Positions 23,797 to 36,117 of a stretch of DNA of 64,000 nt are shown here, one piece after another. The position numbers were made by a program, and so were the translations under genes. The first letter of the stretch is position 1; each line of letters starts with the position of its first letter. Under the pieces are notes generated by a model that was given only the letters and a program-made list of their open reading frames with translations, had not been told where the DNA came from and did no database searches. The DNA comes from Erythrophleum ivorense (lineage: Eukaryota; Streptophyta; Magnoliopsida; Fabales; Fabaceae): contig JAIUCV010000278.1 of the NCBI GenBank assembly GCA_026724425.1, positions 124,001 through 188,000 on the forward strand. Reading direction: 5' to 3'.

Positions 23797-25725
23797 TTGG
23801 TGAATCAAAAAGTTTTAGATTTAAGGATAAAAAATCTTGGTGGTGCAATACAAGTATGTAAGATAAGGCTAAAGTTAAACCAAAAAAAGTTATAAAGCAT
23901 GATTTTTTTGTAAAAGTGATAAAAATTGAGAAAAATATGAAATAAACTAAAAAAGCGGTGAGCGAATTGAGAATTAGAGCATTTGATGGGTTATACTAAT
24001 CTTTAGGTACTAAAGTTGAAAAAATAAGTATTTACAAACTAATTAAAAATAAGAAAAGAAAGACAAGAGATGTGAACTAAGTAAAATACATTAAAAATGA
24101 ATAAGAGAAAGTCTTAGTCATGAAATAAAATGTCAATGAAAGGTGGAAGAGTTATTTTTATAGGCCATTTAATAAAGGATATGAGATATTGTTACATTTG
24201 GATAGGCTAGATACTAAAGAAAATGACTAAAATTATATTTTTTATTGTAAAATTTGAAAGTTAGACATAACAAAAAACATTTAAAAAGATAGATAATGAT
24301 AGAATAGTTAGACCGAATAATATACCTATAGTTAAGAATAAAAAGTATAAGTTTGTTTATAAAGTTATTTAACAAGATTATGATGTCTAAAAAAATGTCA
24401 GACGAGTGCAGGAAAATTATTTTAATCTCTATTCATCAGAATAATAAGGACATACAAAATTATGTAAATTATAGAAGAATTAAGTTTATGAGTCACACTA
24501 TGAAATTATAAGAGAGAGTAATTGAATAGAAATTACAGCAAAAGGCTCATATTATAGAAAAGCAATTTAGTTTTATGCTAGAAAGGTTGATCATGAAAAT
24601 GATATACTTGCTATGAAAATTAATGGAAGATATCGAAGGAATAAAAAATACTTATACATGATATTCATCAATTTGAAAAAGGTATATGATAGGGTGTTAA
24701 AAGAAGTTTTGTGTAAAGTTTTAAAAAAAAAAGAGTTCGTATTATTTATATTTGAGCAATCTAAGATATATATGATTGGATTACAATTAATATGAGAACA
24801 AAAGATAGGACCATCGAAATTTTTTCGACAATTATTAGTCTATATTAGAGGTAAACTTTGAGCCCTTATTTTTTTATTTTAGTTTTAAATGTACTCACTG
24901 AACATATTTAAGATTCAATGCCATAATACATGTTTTTTGCAAATAATATAATCTTAGTTGAAAAGCCAAAGGAAGAAATAAATGAAAAGTTAAAGATGTG
25001 GAAATTAGTTTTAGAAGCATATGAATTCCATTTAAATAAAAGCAAAACGACGTATATAAGATGTAAGACTGACAAGAAATGCACTAATTCTAATATAAAA
25101 GTAAAAAGTAGAAAATATACCATATCACAAACCACACACTTTAAATATTTTGGATTTATTATATAACATGATGTGGAAATAAAGGATTATGTAAACCATA
25201 AGATTCATATAGGATAGATGAAATGGATGGTACCGTAGATATTTTTTGTGATAGAAAAGTATTACTTAATGATAAATATTATTGTATTATTATAAGACTT
25301 ACAATATTGTATACGGTTGAGTGTTGAACAATAAAGAGTTAATAAGAGAATAAGTTTAACATTACAAATATGATAATATTGTGTTGGATGAATGAATATA
25401 TTAGATAAGATAAAATTAAAAATAATATATTAAAAAGAAAATTTAGGTCGCATTTATTATAAAAAAATTATAGAATCATAACTTAAATGATTTGGATATG
25501 TGTAAAAAATATTTATAGAAAGTCTAATAAAAAAGTATATCAGATATAGAGTAATTTAATAGTTAGAAGTAGAAAGATACTAAAAAAAATTATATATAAA
25601 TTTATTAATAAAAATTTAAACTTAAATAATTTATTAAAAAATATAATTTATAATAAAATTTATACCATTGTTTAATTCATATAATTAATTTCACATAGTA
25701 AAAAAATACTTATGTTGTTATTTTA
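23797..25725 (+). mobile_element. RTE-type LINE, 5'-truncated and decayed (copy 1)
   Basis: The stretch aligns by eye with the longer copy at 59460-62367, starting at a shared GGTGAATCAA segment. Readable reverse transcriptase pieces are YLYMIFINLKKVYDRVLKEV (24650-24710), FFANNIILVEKPKEEINEKL (24933-24992; the FADD box has become FANN) and FHLNKSKTTYI with FKYFGFII (25030-25165). These are the order and wording of plant RTE-clade elements. Many stops and frameshifts are present, and the endonuclease is missing. The 3' end runs into TATGTTGTTATTTTA-type sequence like that of copy 2. Confidence 0.82.
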
Positions 25726-26504
25726 CTTGATGATATATATATATTTTGTATATATAACCAAAGCTTAACACACAAATAAAAGGCTTTGATTGCTTTTGGT
25801 GTGTATGTACATTTGTGGGTCATTGACGCATGAGGGCAGAACCAATTGACTGAAATTGTACGGGGGTGACGTAAGTTTGAGCAATTATGTGAGACGCATT
25901 CTGTGTGGGACGATAATGATCCCAAAATAAGTATCCTTTACGATTCTCGCACAGATTCGAATGTGGCCCGCCCCATGATACATTCAGTGCCAAATTTCCA
26001 CAGCACGCTGCCATTACTTCCTTATAACCTGTCCAAACATATCAAACCCTGAGTTGAATAATAAGCACAATTTCTTTTCGTAATTATCATATTACATGAT
26101 AAATTATATTTCTTATTATTGTATAACTATGTGTTTAAAAAGTATTTTTAAAAAAATATTTATTATTAGATTTGTTAATAAAAAATTACATGTCAATTTT
26201 TTTAAATAATTAATTATGTAATAGTGAATTGTAAAAAAAATATCAACATTTGTTAGCGCAAATAGTTAAGAAAATAAAAAAACTAATAGGAACTTCGCAG
26301 TCACCTTGCTATGTCGGTTTAAATTCCCCTAATGTCATATCCTTTGACATCCAACTAGGTGGGTCACCTTTCATTAGACGTTGTTTCCATACTAATACTA
26401 AAGTACCAAATATAAATGCTATGAAATTAGCAGACATGGACAAATAACTTATTTACATTATCAATTTTTTTATAAAAAATATAAAAAATAATCATCTGTT
26501 GTAT

Positions 26505-27640
26505 ATGTTTAAAAAATCTGACAATAAATATGTAAAAGAGTTATACTTAAATCTTTTTTATTATTTAAATTATTTAAGAATGAGGCCTTAGAAATTCTCT
26601 GTTTCAATATCTTTTTGAAAAAAAAGAATTATTTTTGTCTTTGACTAATCACTTAAAAAAAAAGTAATATTTTTGTTATATTTTTTTCATTACAAAATTC
26701 GAACAACAAATAAATAAAAGAGTTATGCCTAACTTTTTAGGTTACATTAGTATTTTAGTCTCTTATCTTTATCTAATGTTTTAAATTACTCTCTTAATTT
26801 TAAAATATTTTTTAATTTTATTTAATATTTCAAATTAGTCTTTTAATTTTAAAGTATTCCAAGATAGTTTTTTAACTTTGAAATGTTTCAAATTAGTTCC
26901 TTAACTTTTAAAGTTTCATTTTATCTAATATTTTAAATTGGTCCTTTAATTTTAAAAATTAAGGGACCAATTTAAAATATTTCAAAAAATATTTTAATTT
27001 AAACTATTTGTTTAATGTGAAATATTTAAAACAAGTAATTTGAAAATATATAAAAAAATTTTATAGATAAACTTTTTGAAAAGGTCATGCAAAAATACTT
27101 TCTTAATTTAATCACTTAAACCAAAAAAACACTTATTATAAAATTTTAAAAATTATAAAAATACTCAAAAATTCACTAAAATAAAATATTTTGAAAAATA
27201 ATATTTATTTTAATATAAAATATTTATAAAAATAGTATTAGTGATTGATTTTCATATAAAAATAAATATTATTTTTTAAAGTATTTTATTTTAGTGAACT
27301 TTTTAAGTATTTTTTAGTTTTTAAAATTTTATAATAAGTGTTTTTTATTCAATTGATTAACTTAAGGATTTTGTAAATTAGGTAAACTTTTTAAGGGATA
27401 ATTTTGAAATATTTTAAAATTAAAGGATCAATTTGAAATGTTAAATAAAATTAGAGGACTATTTTAAAATACTTCACAGTTAAAAGACCAATTTAAAATA
27501 TTAAATAAAGTTAAAGAACTAAAATATTAATTTAACCAACTTTTTATAATTATTTAAATTTAAGAATGATTAATTAGAAATTCTGTGTCAATATCTTTTG
27601 ATAATAAAAATTAATTTTCTCCTTTTGACTAACTTCTGAT
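26505..27640. repeat. Diverged tandem duplication of about 190 bp, second copy split by a transposon
   Basis: A segment with GTAAAAGAGTTATACTTAA then AATTATTTAAGAATGA and TCAATATCTTTT (about 26530-26640) recurs as TAAAAGAGTTATGCCTAAC at 26715-26733. In the second copy the continuation TTTAAGAATGATTAATTAGA and TCAATATCTTTT is found only beyond 27546, after the foldback element 26740-27537. Both lie in intron 4 of GDSL pseudogene 2. The duplication therefore predates the insertion. Confidence 0.65.
26740..27537. mobile_element. Mutator-like foldback MITE with 9-bp target duplication
   Basis: The arms begin GGTTACATTAGTATTTTAGT on the left and, after complementing, GGTTAAATTAATATTTTAGT on the right. 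They stay complementary over more than 100 bp, with further inverted segments inside, so most of the 798 bp can fold on itself. Perfect 9-bp repeats AACTTTTTA flank it at 26731-26739 and 27538-27546, the length expected of Mutator-like elements. No coding capacity is seen. Confidence 0.88.
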
Positions 27641-29972
27641 AAATAATATTTTCCTTCAGGACTCAAGATAGTGGGTTGGAATAGTCTCCATACAGTCCTT
27701 CATTACGCACTTGAATGCAAGTCTTTTTTTTTTTTTATTAATTGAAGCTTACCAAATGTGTCGGGATAGCTTATTATATTTATGACTATATCATGGGAAT
27801 GTCCGATAGAGTATTTCATCTCTGGGAACAGTGAGCTCAAATTTTGCAGTGCACCCTCTGATACTGTGTTGAACGGTTGAGACATTGAATTTAGAAACTC
27901 TTCCTCAGAGTGCAAACCAGTTCCATTTATCAGACGCGTCAATGGGGTTCAACGTAGAGGTGCAATATTTAATGTCCCAAATTTTCTTCCGAGGTTCCAG
28001 AGATTCTGCATTAAGTTCACATCTAATAATATATAAATAATGAATATAGAAAATAAAAAGCTTCTCACAAAAAATATTATGTGATATAAAAGAAATATTT
28101 AAGTGGACAGTGTGAGAAACCTGGAGGTGGCTTTTGTAATTTTACATCAAGTGTTGATGGCGCCTTGCTTAGTTTCTCCTAAACTCTAATTAGACAATGC
28201 TTCCGACCCTAAAAAGTGACCTATTAATGGTGGACTCTGCTGTATCATTTAAATACTTTGAGATATTGCTGCGAACAGTTGCAAAATGCTGAATCTGTTC
28301 TGCATCGAGATGACTGTGGTTGACTAACAAATAATTACAGTGATTTTAGATTAATAAATAATAAATAAATGCATAATTTATCAGAGAACCTCCAGATTTT
28401 TTTAATTATACTTTAAAATCTGAAGTTAAAAATTTTTATACTGAATAATCTAAATTTTGAAAGACTTTAGGATAAAAAAACTTTAATTTGGAGTTTTGAA
28501 TTATAATTTTTTTGTGCAATTTAAATGCCTTCAAAATAATTTTAGAATTTAAGGTTTTTAAGTATAAATATTTTTATCTTAATATCCTAAATTGTAATTT
28601 TTTTAATGATGCTTAGTTATATAATAAAAATATTTTCGAACTAGTTTGCGTATCAATTAAAATTATCTTTTTCTCCAAGTGATCTTGAAGCACACAATTC
28701 ACATTTGTTTGATAAATTTAAGGGAATAAATTTTCCTATACTTAATCTCAAGATTTGAACTTTAGTTATTATATTAAGAATTAATTACGTCGCTTTATAC
28801 ACTAGAGTTAACATTTAGAATTAGAGAAGCTCCAAATTAATGCAATAATTTGAACTCATCAATATCAGTTAATAGTAAAAAGTTTAGATGTTTACAAGAC
28901 ATTTATTATTTTGGTAATGCCAGAGAGTAATCTTGATGTCAGTTGTCAATATGATTTGATTTTTCATTCTCCAAAAAACTATATGTAAATGTTTTTAACC
29001 GATTATGAATACCAGCTCATTACATTGATAACGCGTGCAATGCATATAAAAGTATTAACACGTAAAATAAAAACCAGAGGTTGGGAGATTAGAAAGAGGG
29101 AAAATTAAGACAGGTACCTGTTAATTTAGGATAGCTTCGGAAGCATATTCCCTGGAGTGAAGAATTGAAGGGTCATTTACGTTCTCATCTTTGATAATAT
29201 TAAATCATAATATAAATATGAAGAAGTCAAGAGACAAAGAAGGCATACACGGGGTTTTATTCCTGTATTATCGAGAAGACCAGAACCTTCGGAAACAAAA
29301 TTGACGCCCTTGAGGATTTGTGTCCTGAAATATTCAGTATCATTTTGGACAAGATACAAAAATGGGTATGGGCTCTGGTCGAATCCCATTAACTGCACTG
29401 TTTAATAGCACCAAAAAGTATTAATTAATTAGCAGCTGTTATGAAATTTGTTATAATTGTAAGCATTTTAAGCTGCAAAGGTGGGCTTGAAGAGTACCAC
29501 TACAATCAGCAAGATTATAGCCATTGCTGAACCTGTCAGTTATTCGAGAGTTAGGAAAATCGATGCCATAGAAGGGCTTATCAGCCTGGCATGAAGAATC
29601 AGGCAAGAAATGGTCGGGGCCAACATCGAAAATGGAGTCCCCAAATAGGTATTGCGGGTTCAGTGGTCTGGTTCAAACTTGACCCAACCATTCCCAGAAA
29701 CATTACTATCAACAGAAATAGCATAGCCATTAGCCAAAAATCTCATGAGCAAAAAGCACTTTGCTGCTAATGTAACGTATTTTAAGCGTCGTGGCTTAAT
29801 GCGTTCATATATATAAGTGAGTGCTTGTGATTTTACATAGGTTGGCTATAGCCGTCCGAAGGATATAGATCCTGGAAATTTCAAGGCAAAAGCCAGCACA
29901 TTGATCTGTGTCTTTGGAGTAACTTCAGGCGGCTAAGAATCCTATCCTTAATCCCACGTAAAAAATCTCTTA

Positions 29973-30724
29973 GGAGGTTTTTGGTGTAGAGATTTAAAAT
30001 TTACCGCATGGAATTAGTTACCTTGGAAATCTATACCGAGGTATTAGATTCCCAGATAATTAGTAAAAATAATGTTTGGTATAAATGTAATTAACTTTCT
30101 TCATTCTCCATCACCAACTTTCAAGTACTGTAAGTTTAAAAATATATACGGATTATTTTGGGTGTTAGCAGTACTAGTTCCAAAAATTTGAAGGTGCAAG
30201 CAACAGAAATAGCGACCAGATCGAGGTCATCGCGAAATGGTCAGCGATTAGTTGAACAACTACGGTCATGGAGGACATGGCAAGGTGGAGAAATTAAGAT
30301 TGTGCCAGATCTTCTTTGATTGCAAACGTACATGGTGTTTGAATCTTGTACTGTAGAGAGAAAATAAACCACAAACTCCAATGATTTTAAGAGCGAAGAA
30401 TCAATAGTATACTTACTTCAGATCCAATAGTTTCAAAATAGAAGGGAGAGAGATTGAAAATTGAAAGTGAAGAAGAGGAGCTCTGATGATAACAAGGGTA
30501 TTTTTGGCAATTGCAGAATAATAATGAGAAAGTGGAATGGGAAACCTAAAATCTCATAATTATATTTAGGAATCAGTTGCCTAAATTTTATGGAGAACTG
30601 CATATCAGAAAATTTTAATTTCTTGAAAATCTCGTTAAAAAAATTTATACCAAATATGGTAATCTTTATTTTTCAAATGGAGTTTTTAAAGAAACTTGTA
30701 AAAATTCTCATACCGGACAACCTC
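29973..30724. mobile_element. Probable PIF/Harbinger-type MITE
   Basis: The left end GGAGGTTTTTGGTGTAGAGA and the complemented right end GAGGTTGTCCGGTATGAGAA are imperfect inverted repeats of about 23 bp, bounded by TTA on both sides (29970-29972 and 30725-30727). Three-base TTA-type duplications and this length (752 bp) fit PIF/Harbinger MITEs. The interior has no transposase. The repeats are imperfect, so the class is tentative. Confidence 0.5.
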
Positions 30725-30866
30725 TTAATTAAAGTGCTATAAGAGAATTAGAATTACGTATATTGACAGATTTTATTAAAAAATATAATCATTTTAACTA
30801 ATTAATTATATTTTCAAAATATAAACCACTACTTGTATATTAATTATGACAACTACATATGTATAT

Positions 30867-31597
30867 TCAATGTGTAATGGTTTCTTGTGATACTTGAACC
30901 CGATTCTCCAGGGGTGAGACTTCAAAGAAATGTGTGTTTGTTTGAGAGTATTTAATGCAAGTTATTTGGGTAATTCTCATATTGGATGTTTCCCCTTTAG
31001 TGTAAAGTCCACAAAAACTGTTTTGCTAAGATTGCTCAGCACAGTAGATTGGCTGAACGCGATTATTTATGAGTTTAGCAGTGAATTCTACTAAACAGAT
31101 GCAATTATGGCATATATTTGCATGGCTGCTCCTTCCAAGTTCTCTGGGGAAGTTATTGGCGTATTCTTGTGAGAGTTTGATCTTACTGCAATATAGCGGT
31201 TAACTCTTATATATGGAATAAGGGCCTTGAAATCTGTGTCCAAATGTACATATGAAACAAGAAAAAGCCCCATATATATACTAGAATTTTTTAACGGGTT
31301 CATATTGTTGATTGTTAAAAATTGTTTTGAGCCAAGCAGTGAGCACTGCCTGTCACGATAAAGGAAAACAAGCGACTTAAAGGAAGGTTGAAGCTTTTCT
31401 GTGAAGAGTTTGTCTAAATCTTCTGTAAATTGTACAATCTTATATATCTTTGCTGTCTCTGTAATGTTTAGGTTTAGTTTGTACTTTTCTGCACTCCCAT
31501 ATGCTTTTGTTGATAACATCTTGTCTGGCCAAATTTTTTCACCTATGAAAATCACCTTAATTAAGCTTGTATATCCAATCATTGGATGTGTGTACTC
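30867..31597 (-). pseudogene. Unidentified broken coding stretch
   Basis: A minus-strand frame is open from about 31597 down to 31091 (163 codons from the ATG at 31582), unusual for such AT-rich DNA. It contains readable segments such as FIGEKIWPDKMLSTKAYGSA, FTEDLDKLFTEKLQPSFKSL, SYVHLDTDFKALIPYIRVN and ENLEGAAMQIYAIIASV. Immediately after it a different frame stays open, apart from one internal stop, to a TGA at 30867-30869, so a frameshift near 31085 probably split a longer protein. I do not recognise the family. The composition (charged, no signal peptide, no membrane segment) and the lack of introns would suit an old endogenous viral sequence or an exon of an unknown host or transposon gene. 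Neither can be shown here. It lies between the PIF-like MITE and the 3' end of the intact GDSL gene. Confidence 0.45.
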
Positions 31598-31947
31598 AAA
31601 ATTTTAGTTTTTAAACATTTATCTAGATTATTTCCATACCCTCGATGCATTTCTTCATTTCTCAGTATGCTATTCTATGTTTGGATAAAAATAATTGACG
31701 AGAGGCTCTACTCCAACTAACGTAAAATAAAAGATCTATTTATTGTTGACAAGAAGTTCAGATAAGCAACTTTGGTCATGCATGATGTAGAAATATAGAA
31801 GGTATCCATACTAGTAGTACATTATATTTTGGCAACCTATACAACCAATGACACATTTTTGTTATTCAATGCTTGGCTCTGGATTATTTATAATCTGAAC
31901 AGTGAAGGAAAACCAAAGTAGGTGGCGTGCGTGCGTGGCCAATGAGT

Positions 31948-34900
31948 TCAGGAAGGCTGAAACAATTGGCTGAAGTTGGTGGGGGTTACGTATTCAGTTC
32001 CACCAGTGACAATACTAAGAGCAGCAAGCTTGGAGGCTGCTTGTGTGGGATGGTATTGATCCCAGAATAAGTATTTCCTGCGATTCTCACACAATTCTGT
32101 ATGTGGCCCACAGTCTACTGCAGCACGCAGCGTCGAAGACGAATTCCCACAGCAAGCTGACTTTACTTCGTTCAAACCTACACAGAGAGTTGCAGAGTAG
32201 CAATTCTCAGCTGGGGTCAAAATGCAATAGGTAAAAGGTATTGGGATTATGTTTTGTTAAAAGAAAAAAAAAATATTGGGTTTAGGATCAAGTTGAATCC
32301 AACTTAATTTAGACCTATTATTAAAAGTTATACTAGCAGGTTTGGCTAGATTTTTTCATTAAAAACTGTTTATTTTTTGTCTAAGTTTCTTTTTAAAAAA
32401 ATTGCTTTCAGTGATTACAAAAATAATTATTTTCATTGTGAAAAAAGAGTAAAAAAAAATAGAGTTTTTAATTGAAAAAAAAGAAGTAAAAAATGTTTTT
32501 GAAGGTAAAAATACCCTCAATCAATTCCTTAATTATCACAATCATTTCTAGCTTTTTCACCTAACTTCTTCTCTACTGATTTTAATTACTATTCATTTTT
32601 TTAATATATTTGCTTCAATCTTATATATTATACTCCTTCCGGTCCTATTTATAAGAAATAAAAAACTGTTTTACTGGTATTAAGAAAAACAGTTAATATT
32701 AGTTTAACTCATTAATTATGTTCAAATTTGATAATTGTTTCCTATTTTACCTATCTTTATTTTGCATGGGAAAACGTTATGCATTGTTAAGTGTATTAGA
32801 TATAACAATAAATGAAGGGTAAAAAAGAAATTTATTATTTAGTGAAATAAAAAAATATACCATGTTTCTTATATTTTGGAACCAAAAAAATCTCTTCAAA
32901 TTTTCTTATAAACAGGACCGGAGGTAGTATGTAATTATTTTGATTAAAATGTTATATATCTTTATTATACTTTTTTATATTTTAATTAAATAAAATTAGA
33001 AGCTTAATTAAAATGAACTATAATAAATATTTAAAATTATTTATTTATTCAAATAATATTAATTATAAAGTCAAATTTACACATATGCTTAGTAAATTTA
33101 TTTCTTGAATCCTTTATAATACTACCAAGTGTATAATAAAAAAAAGAGACATGTAGTAATATATCGTACATTTAAGAGAGAGAGAGAGAGAGTAATATAA
33201 AAATGTGTATATGAATATGAGACATATTTCTTCTCTTTCTATCTACTCCTTTTTTTTCCTAATTTTTTAAAAATGCATGCTATGTATTTACTTACTAAAC
33301 GTAAATAATTTAAATCTAAAGAGAGAAAATGTCACATAAAAGAGTAAGAGTGTGCATGAAATTTACTTCCTCCCTTTCCACTTACATTTTCTTACCTCTC
33401 TATCCCTATACAACTATACTCCCTTTCTACTTGCTAAATGTAGAGGATCTACATAGTAAATTTAATTGTACAAAGCACTTTGAAAAAAAAAAGATCAAAC
33501 CTTATTATATTAATAAAATTATTTATTAAGTAATTTTGTCATAATAAGTTATTTCTTTTTTATAGTACTTTTTATGAAATTCTATTTAAAAAATATTTTC
33601 AAAATAAGTAAAAATCAATACACACACAAAAATTTGACTGTTGGTAAAAGCTATATAGTTTAATTTGAAATTATGATTGAATTAGATTCTAAATTTTAGG
33701 TAAAAATTACTTATTTGTCAAAATATGAATGATAGTAATAATAAATTTTTCAATACTATAAATAGAGCAAATATTTCCCACTTCCACTACACTCTCCCCT
33801 TTCCATTACTTAGTTTCAAATGACAATAGAAAATATTTATTATACTCCAGTAATTCTAAAAGTGCTACTTTCATTCATATTTATTATTAGGATGCCCAAA
33901 CCAAACCCAATAGAATCTAAAATTGTATTTAGGATTCCACATTATCGGCCGTGCCTGGCAAAGATATTAAGAAAAAAAAAAAAGCCCACTGTAAAGTTAT
34001 TCTCTCTTTTCCAATAATATGGTTGTTTTTTTTCGGGCATTGTGAGGCGTTTGTACATTAATTGTGATTAAATTTTTTTTTTGGGAGCTTAAGAGTCCAC
34101 CTTTACATTAATATGATATATTTAAAAAAAAAATTCTAGTTAGTGATAATATAAGTTTAAAACCCAAATATTCAAAGCATACTTTTTTCAACCGCTAGCC
34201 TAACCAAAAGTTATTCATCATATAGACAAGATTGGAGGAAAATTAGCGCCACTAAATTGGGCGAGCTAGTACCAGACTAGCAACAGCAATAATTGTAGGA
34301 TGAGTGGCATAAGCTTTACCAAATGGACGAGGGTCGTCTATCATGCGGATGGTGATTTCATATGATTTTCCAAGTGAGTACTTCAACTCAGGGAACCCCG
34401 AGCTCAAATTTTGCAGCAGATCCTCCAAAGCCGTTTCGAACATCTGAGCAACCGCATTCACTCCATTTATACAACCGTTATTACTTACATTCCGCAGACG
34501 CACGATCGGGATGCAACCTACAGGTGGCACGCTTAGTATCCCAAATTTTCTGGCTCCCAGGTTCACTAGATTCTGCACACAACAAAAGGGAAACTATAAA
34601 AAGGGAAAACTATTCAGTAAAAAAGTCGAAGTGGGAAATGTTCAAAGGGCCAAACCTTGAGATGGGTTTCGTAACTGCTCGTAAGATTGTTTAGAAATTC
34701 TTGCACCACTGTCTCACTGGCATTCAAGTTAGCAGCTTCGAACTCCAAAATATCGTTGCTTCCCACGCTGAAAAGGAAGAGAGACTTGCTAATCCTTGCC
34801 TCTGCGGTGTCGTTTAGATATTCTGAGATATTGCCGTGAACGGCTGTGAATTGTTGGATCTGTTCTGCCATGGATATAACCCTCTTCTGTTGCAAGTTTT

Positions 34901-35956
34901 AAAACACACAAAAAGAGAATTTAGTAAAATGGGTATATATATATATTACGTATGTATGTATGTATGTTCTTTGATACATTGTCCATAATAAGACAGTTAT
35001 AGTACTTTAAAAAGCACAAACCAGAAGAAGCAAAGACAAAGACATAGGGAAGAGGGAGATGCTAGTTGGAGGGACAAGCCGCTGAGCTGAGATTCTAGAC
35101 AACATAAAAGAAAAAATTGTCTCTTTCATAATTCTTAATGTGAACATGAGAAAATAGCAGCACACAAGCAGAAAACTCGAAAAGCGTACCATCCCTAATA
35201 TATTTATTTACTCATTCTTATATATATATATATGTATCTTATATATATGTATACTTCTACATATATTGTGCATAACAAAACAGTAGTTATGATACACTTT
35301 AAGAAGCACAAACCAGAAGAACCAAAAAGACGAAGGCATACGGAGAGAAGAAAGAGGGAGGTCCTAGTTTTAAAAGGTATATTGCCTGGAGGACACAAGA
35401 AAACCCACTTAAGTTCTACACAATAAATATACTTGGAGCAGAAGGGGACACAAGCAGAAAACTTACGAAGCTTGCTCCTGTATTGTCCAGAAGTCCTGAC
35501 CCCCCTGAAGCAAAATTGACGCCTTTAAGGATTTTGCTCTTGAAATTGTCGGTATCATTTTGAAGAAAGAGGAATGGTGGTGGACTCCGGTCGAAACCCA
35601 GTAACATCACTGTTGAGCAGAACAATAAGTTATAATCGGAAGAATTAGTAAGCACATTAACCAATTGATGATACATATGGGATTTAATTAAATGTACCAA
35701 TGGAATCAGCAGTGTTATAGCCATTGCTAAACCTCCCAGTTGGTTCTGAGTTTGGAAAATCAATCCCATAGTACTTCCTGTCTGCCCTGGCTGTTGAGTC
35801 CGGCAAGAAACTGTTGGTTCCAACATCAAAAGTCGAGTCCCCGAAGATATAAACTGCTGGTACTGCTGGTCCTGTGTCGTCGTTCAAACTCAACCCTACC
35901 ACTGCCAGAAAGAGGACTAGCAATAGAAATGACTTAGCCGACAATCTCTTGGCCAT
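31948..35956 (-). CDS. GDSL esterase/lipase, intact five-exon gene
   Basis: Exons are 35698-35956, 35467-35609, 34656-34886, 34320-34572 and 31948-32177. All have GT-AG borders and joining phases, giving 371 aa, the usual size for plant GDSL lipases. Residues 1-25 (MAKRLSAKSFLLLVLFLAVV...) form a signal peptide, so the product should be secreted. Block I is YIFGDSTFDVGTNSF with the catalytic Ser at about 41. Block II is GVNFASGGSGLLDNTG (about 116-131). Block III is FLFSVGSNDI with Asn near 178. Block V is FWDQYHPTQ with Asp near 335 and His near 338. The Ser, Gly, Asn and His of the SGNH hydrolase fold are all present. It hydrolyses an ester of unknown identity, probably a lipid or wall/cuticle substrate. 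The start is the ATG just before the signal peptide; a longer frame from 36022 is open but would put 22 residues in front of it. Intron 4 (2.1 kb) carries a Stowaway MITE. It is the only intact member of the local GDSL cluster. Confidence 0.92.
32633..32927. mobile_element. Stowaway-type MITE (Tc1/mariner) in intron 4 of the GDSL gene
   Basis: The ends CTCCTTCCGGTCCTATTTAT and, complemented, CTACCTCCGGTCCTGTTTAT match the Stowaway consensus and are flanked by TA at 32631-32632 and 32928-32929. Length is 295 bp and there is no coding sequence. Confidence 0.88.
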
Positions 35957-35959
35957 GGC

Positions 35960-36086
35960 TGTGACTAGTGAGCTATATTTCAATTCACAGCCTGAATAGC
36001 CCTCCAAGACTCTTAACATCAATTATATGTTTTAAGAGTATTAGGTTAATGCATGCTTAATTTGGTCACTCACAGTCACTGCAAAT

Positions 36087-36117
<31 letters not shown>

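Larger units (their letters stand above)
25820..29730 (-). pseudogene. GDSL esterase/lipase pseudogene 2 (five exons)
   Basis: Five exons are in order. Exon 1 is 29498-29730 (MAMLFLLIVMFLGMVGSSLN signal-like start; FGDSIFDVG is reached only after a frameshift at the conserved FGDS block). Exon 2 is 29249-29397 (LMGFDQSPYPFLYL, GVNFVSEGSGLLDNTG). Exon 3 is about 28120-28320 (AEQIQHFATVRSNISKYLND; the SVGSND block is lost). Exon 4 is 27753-28005 (GRKFGTLNIAPLR, then a TGA where the family has Gly-Cys, then FPEMKYSIGHSHDIVINII). Exon 5 is 25820-26028 (AACCGNLALNV, ENRKGYLFWDHYRPTQ). The catalytic HP of the last block is RP. Splice sites line up with those of the intact gene at 31948-35956, so the copies share one ancestor. 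It is clearly non-functional as an enzyme. Confidence 0.88.
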
